From NCBI GenBank assembly GCA_030616935.1, contig JAUWWJ010000080.1, forward strand, positions 1 through 7,101: a stretch of DNA of 7,101 nucleotides, written 5' to 3'. Of the stretch, positions 6,441-7,101 are shown piece by piece. Source of the stretch: Planctomycetaceae bacterium. Its GTDB lineage: Bacteria > Planctomycetota > Planctomycetia > Pirellulales > UBA1268. Position numbers and translations under genes: made by a program. The notes under the pieces were generated by a model, which worked only from the letters and a program-made list of their open reading frames with translations, searched no databases and was not told the origin of the DNA. The stretch's first letter is position 1; the number at the start of each line of letters is the position of its first letter.

Positions 6441-7101
6441 CTAAGAGGTTGCATCTGCCGCTGTCCTTAGCCCACGAAGAATACAGTCCTTCACGGCGGC
6501 GGATTCGCAATGAGTGAACACATCAAGGTTCGGCTTCCATCTTCGGGCATGACGGCGGTCAATAACAAGCATTCCCGAGGTGAGTTCACCAGCAGTTTCA
6601 ATATCTGCGGCAACTGTTTCTTGATGGAAGAGTTCGGGGTTGGTTACTGCGACAAGAGCAACTACATCGTGCAGGTGAATGCCCTCGCTCCCTAGAAGTT
6701 GTCGATGTGCTCGAAATGCATGGCTTAACATACGATGAAAAACCTTTCCGGCAGATGTAAAAGCATCAGGAATCTGTTCAAGCATTTCTAATCCGAATGC
6801 AACTTGTGACGTTGTCTCCAGAGGGACTAACGATTTTCGAAAAGGTTCACAGACCACGTGTCGAGCAGCAAACGGGTCGCAGTAGAAGTTAAAGTCCGCA
6901 ACAGGACTCGCTCCACCATGTGCATGTAAGGTGCCCCCACAAAGAATGATGTCACCAAGCAGTTCGACGATCCTGGGGTCACGGCGAAGCAAACGAGAAA
7001 GATTTGTTGGCGGCCCGAGATTCAGGAGAGTGACTTCTCGAGGATGGGCCTTGATTGTTTCCCACATGACCTTTTCAGCGGCATGTGTGCCGTGCAACGG
7101 A
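6441..7101 (-). CDS. Inosine-uridine type nucleoside hydrolase, 5' end outside window
   Basis: This is the C-terminal part (about 219 residues) of an inosine-uridine preferring nucleoside hydrolase, which splits ribonucleosides into base and ribose using a bound calcium ion. The frame is open to the window edge; the TTG at 7097-7095 is an internal Leu codon, preceded in frame by Pro, not a start. Numbering that Leu as 1, I see VTLLNLGPPTNL (22-33), whose Thr is the expected calcium contact; CGG followed by the ribose-site region HGGASPVADFN (60-70) and DP (74-75); and LHDVVAL (142-148), whose Asp is the late calcium ligand. The family is about 310-330 residues long, so roughly the first 100, including the DxDxxxDD calcium motif, lie beyond the edge. 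The ribose site differs from the common GNxTPxAEFN by Gly for Asn and Asp for Glu. Substrate cannot be told; some family members have other or unknown substrates. It is convergent with the PhnP-like gene. Confidence 0.88.
   Translation of the reverse strand, partial: PLHGTHAAEKVMWETIKAHPREVTLLNLGPPTNLSRLLRRDPRIVELLGDIILCGGTLHAHGGASPVADFNFYCDPFAARHVVCEPFRKSLVPLETTSQVAFGLEMLEQIPDAFTSAGKVFHRMLSHAFRAHRQLLGSEGIHLHDVVALVAVTNPELFHQETVAADIETAGELTSGMLVIDRRHARRWKPNLDVFTHCESAAVKDCILRGLRTAADATS

Noticed and set aside
7095..7097. TTG as the start of the nucleoside hydrolase
   Set aside because: The frame stays open upstream to the window edge, and the conserved N-terminal calcium-binding half of the enzyme must lie before it. 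The codon is internal.

Overview
The window looks like a piece of a Planctomycetota chromosome. The main evidence is a very long SecA (1180 residues against about 900 in E. coli) with an extra segment inside the second nucleotide-binding fold, a greatly enlarged helical wing region, and wording that I associate with planctomycete SecA. A Kdo transferase with the variant motifs STQ and GGQN, and genes with little or no Shine-Dalgarno signal, fit the same picture. The assignment is inferred from memory of these families, not from a search. Base composition is roughly balanced, and I see no sign of a mobile element, CRISPR array, tRNA or rRNA.

Layout: on the minus strand, secA (1387-4929) is followed after only 14 bases by waaA/kdtA (50-1372), so the two are probably one transcript. 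SecA is the motor of protein export. WaaA attaches Kdo to lipid A precursors at the inner membrane. The pair would therefore serve envelope building. Upstream of secA is a 608-base region without a convincing gene (4930-5537). It holds a possible secA promoter, a spaced inverted repeat, and a stretch dense in complementary segments that could fold as RNA.

On the plus strand, 5538-6350 encodes a PhnP-like metallo-beta-lactamase-fold hydrolase, transcribed divergently from secA. It meets, tail to tail across 90 bases, a minus-strand inosine-uridine type nucleoside hydrolase (6441 to beyond the right edge). Only the C-terminal two thirds or so of that enzyme is present. The two hydrolases could both act on ribosyl compounds, but nothing here proves a shared pathway.

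Most of the window is ordinary housekeeping sequence. The parts worth a second look are the inserts in SecA, the long divergent intergenic region with its foldable core, and the altered ribose-site motif of the nucleoside hydrolase. I found no clear evidence of a wholly new multi-gene system.
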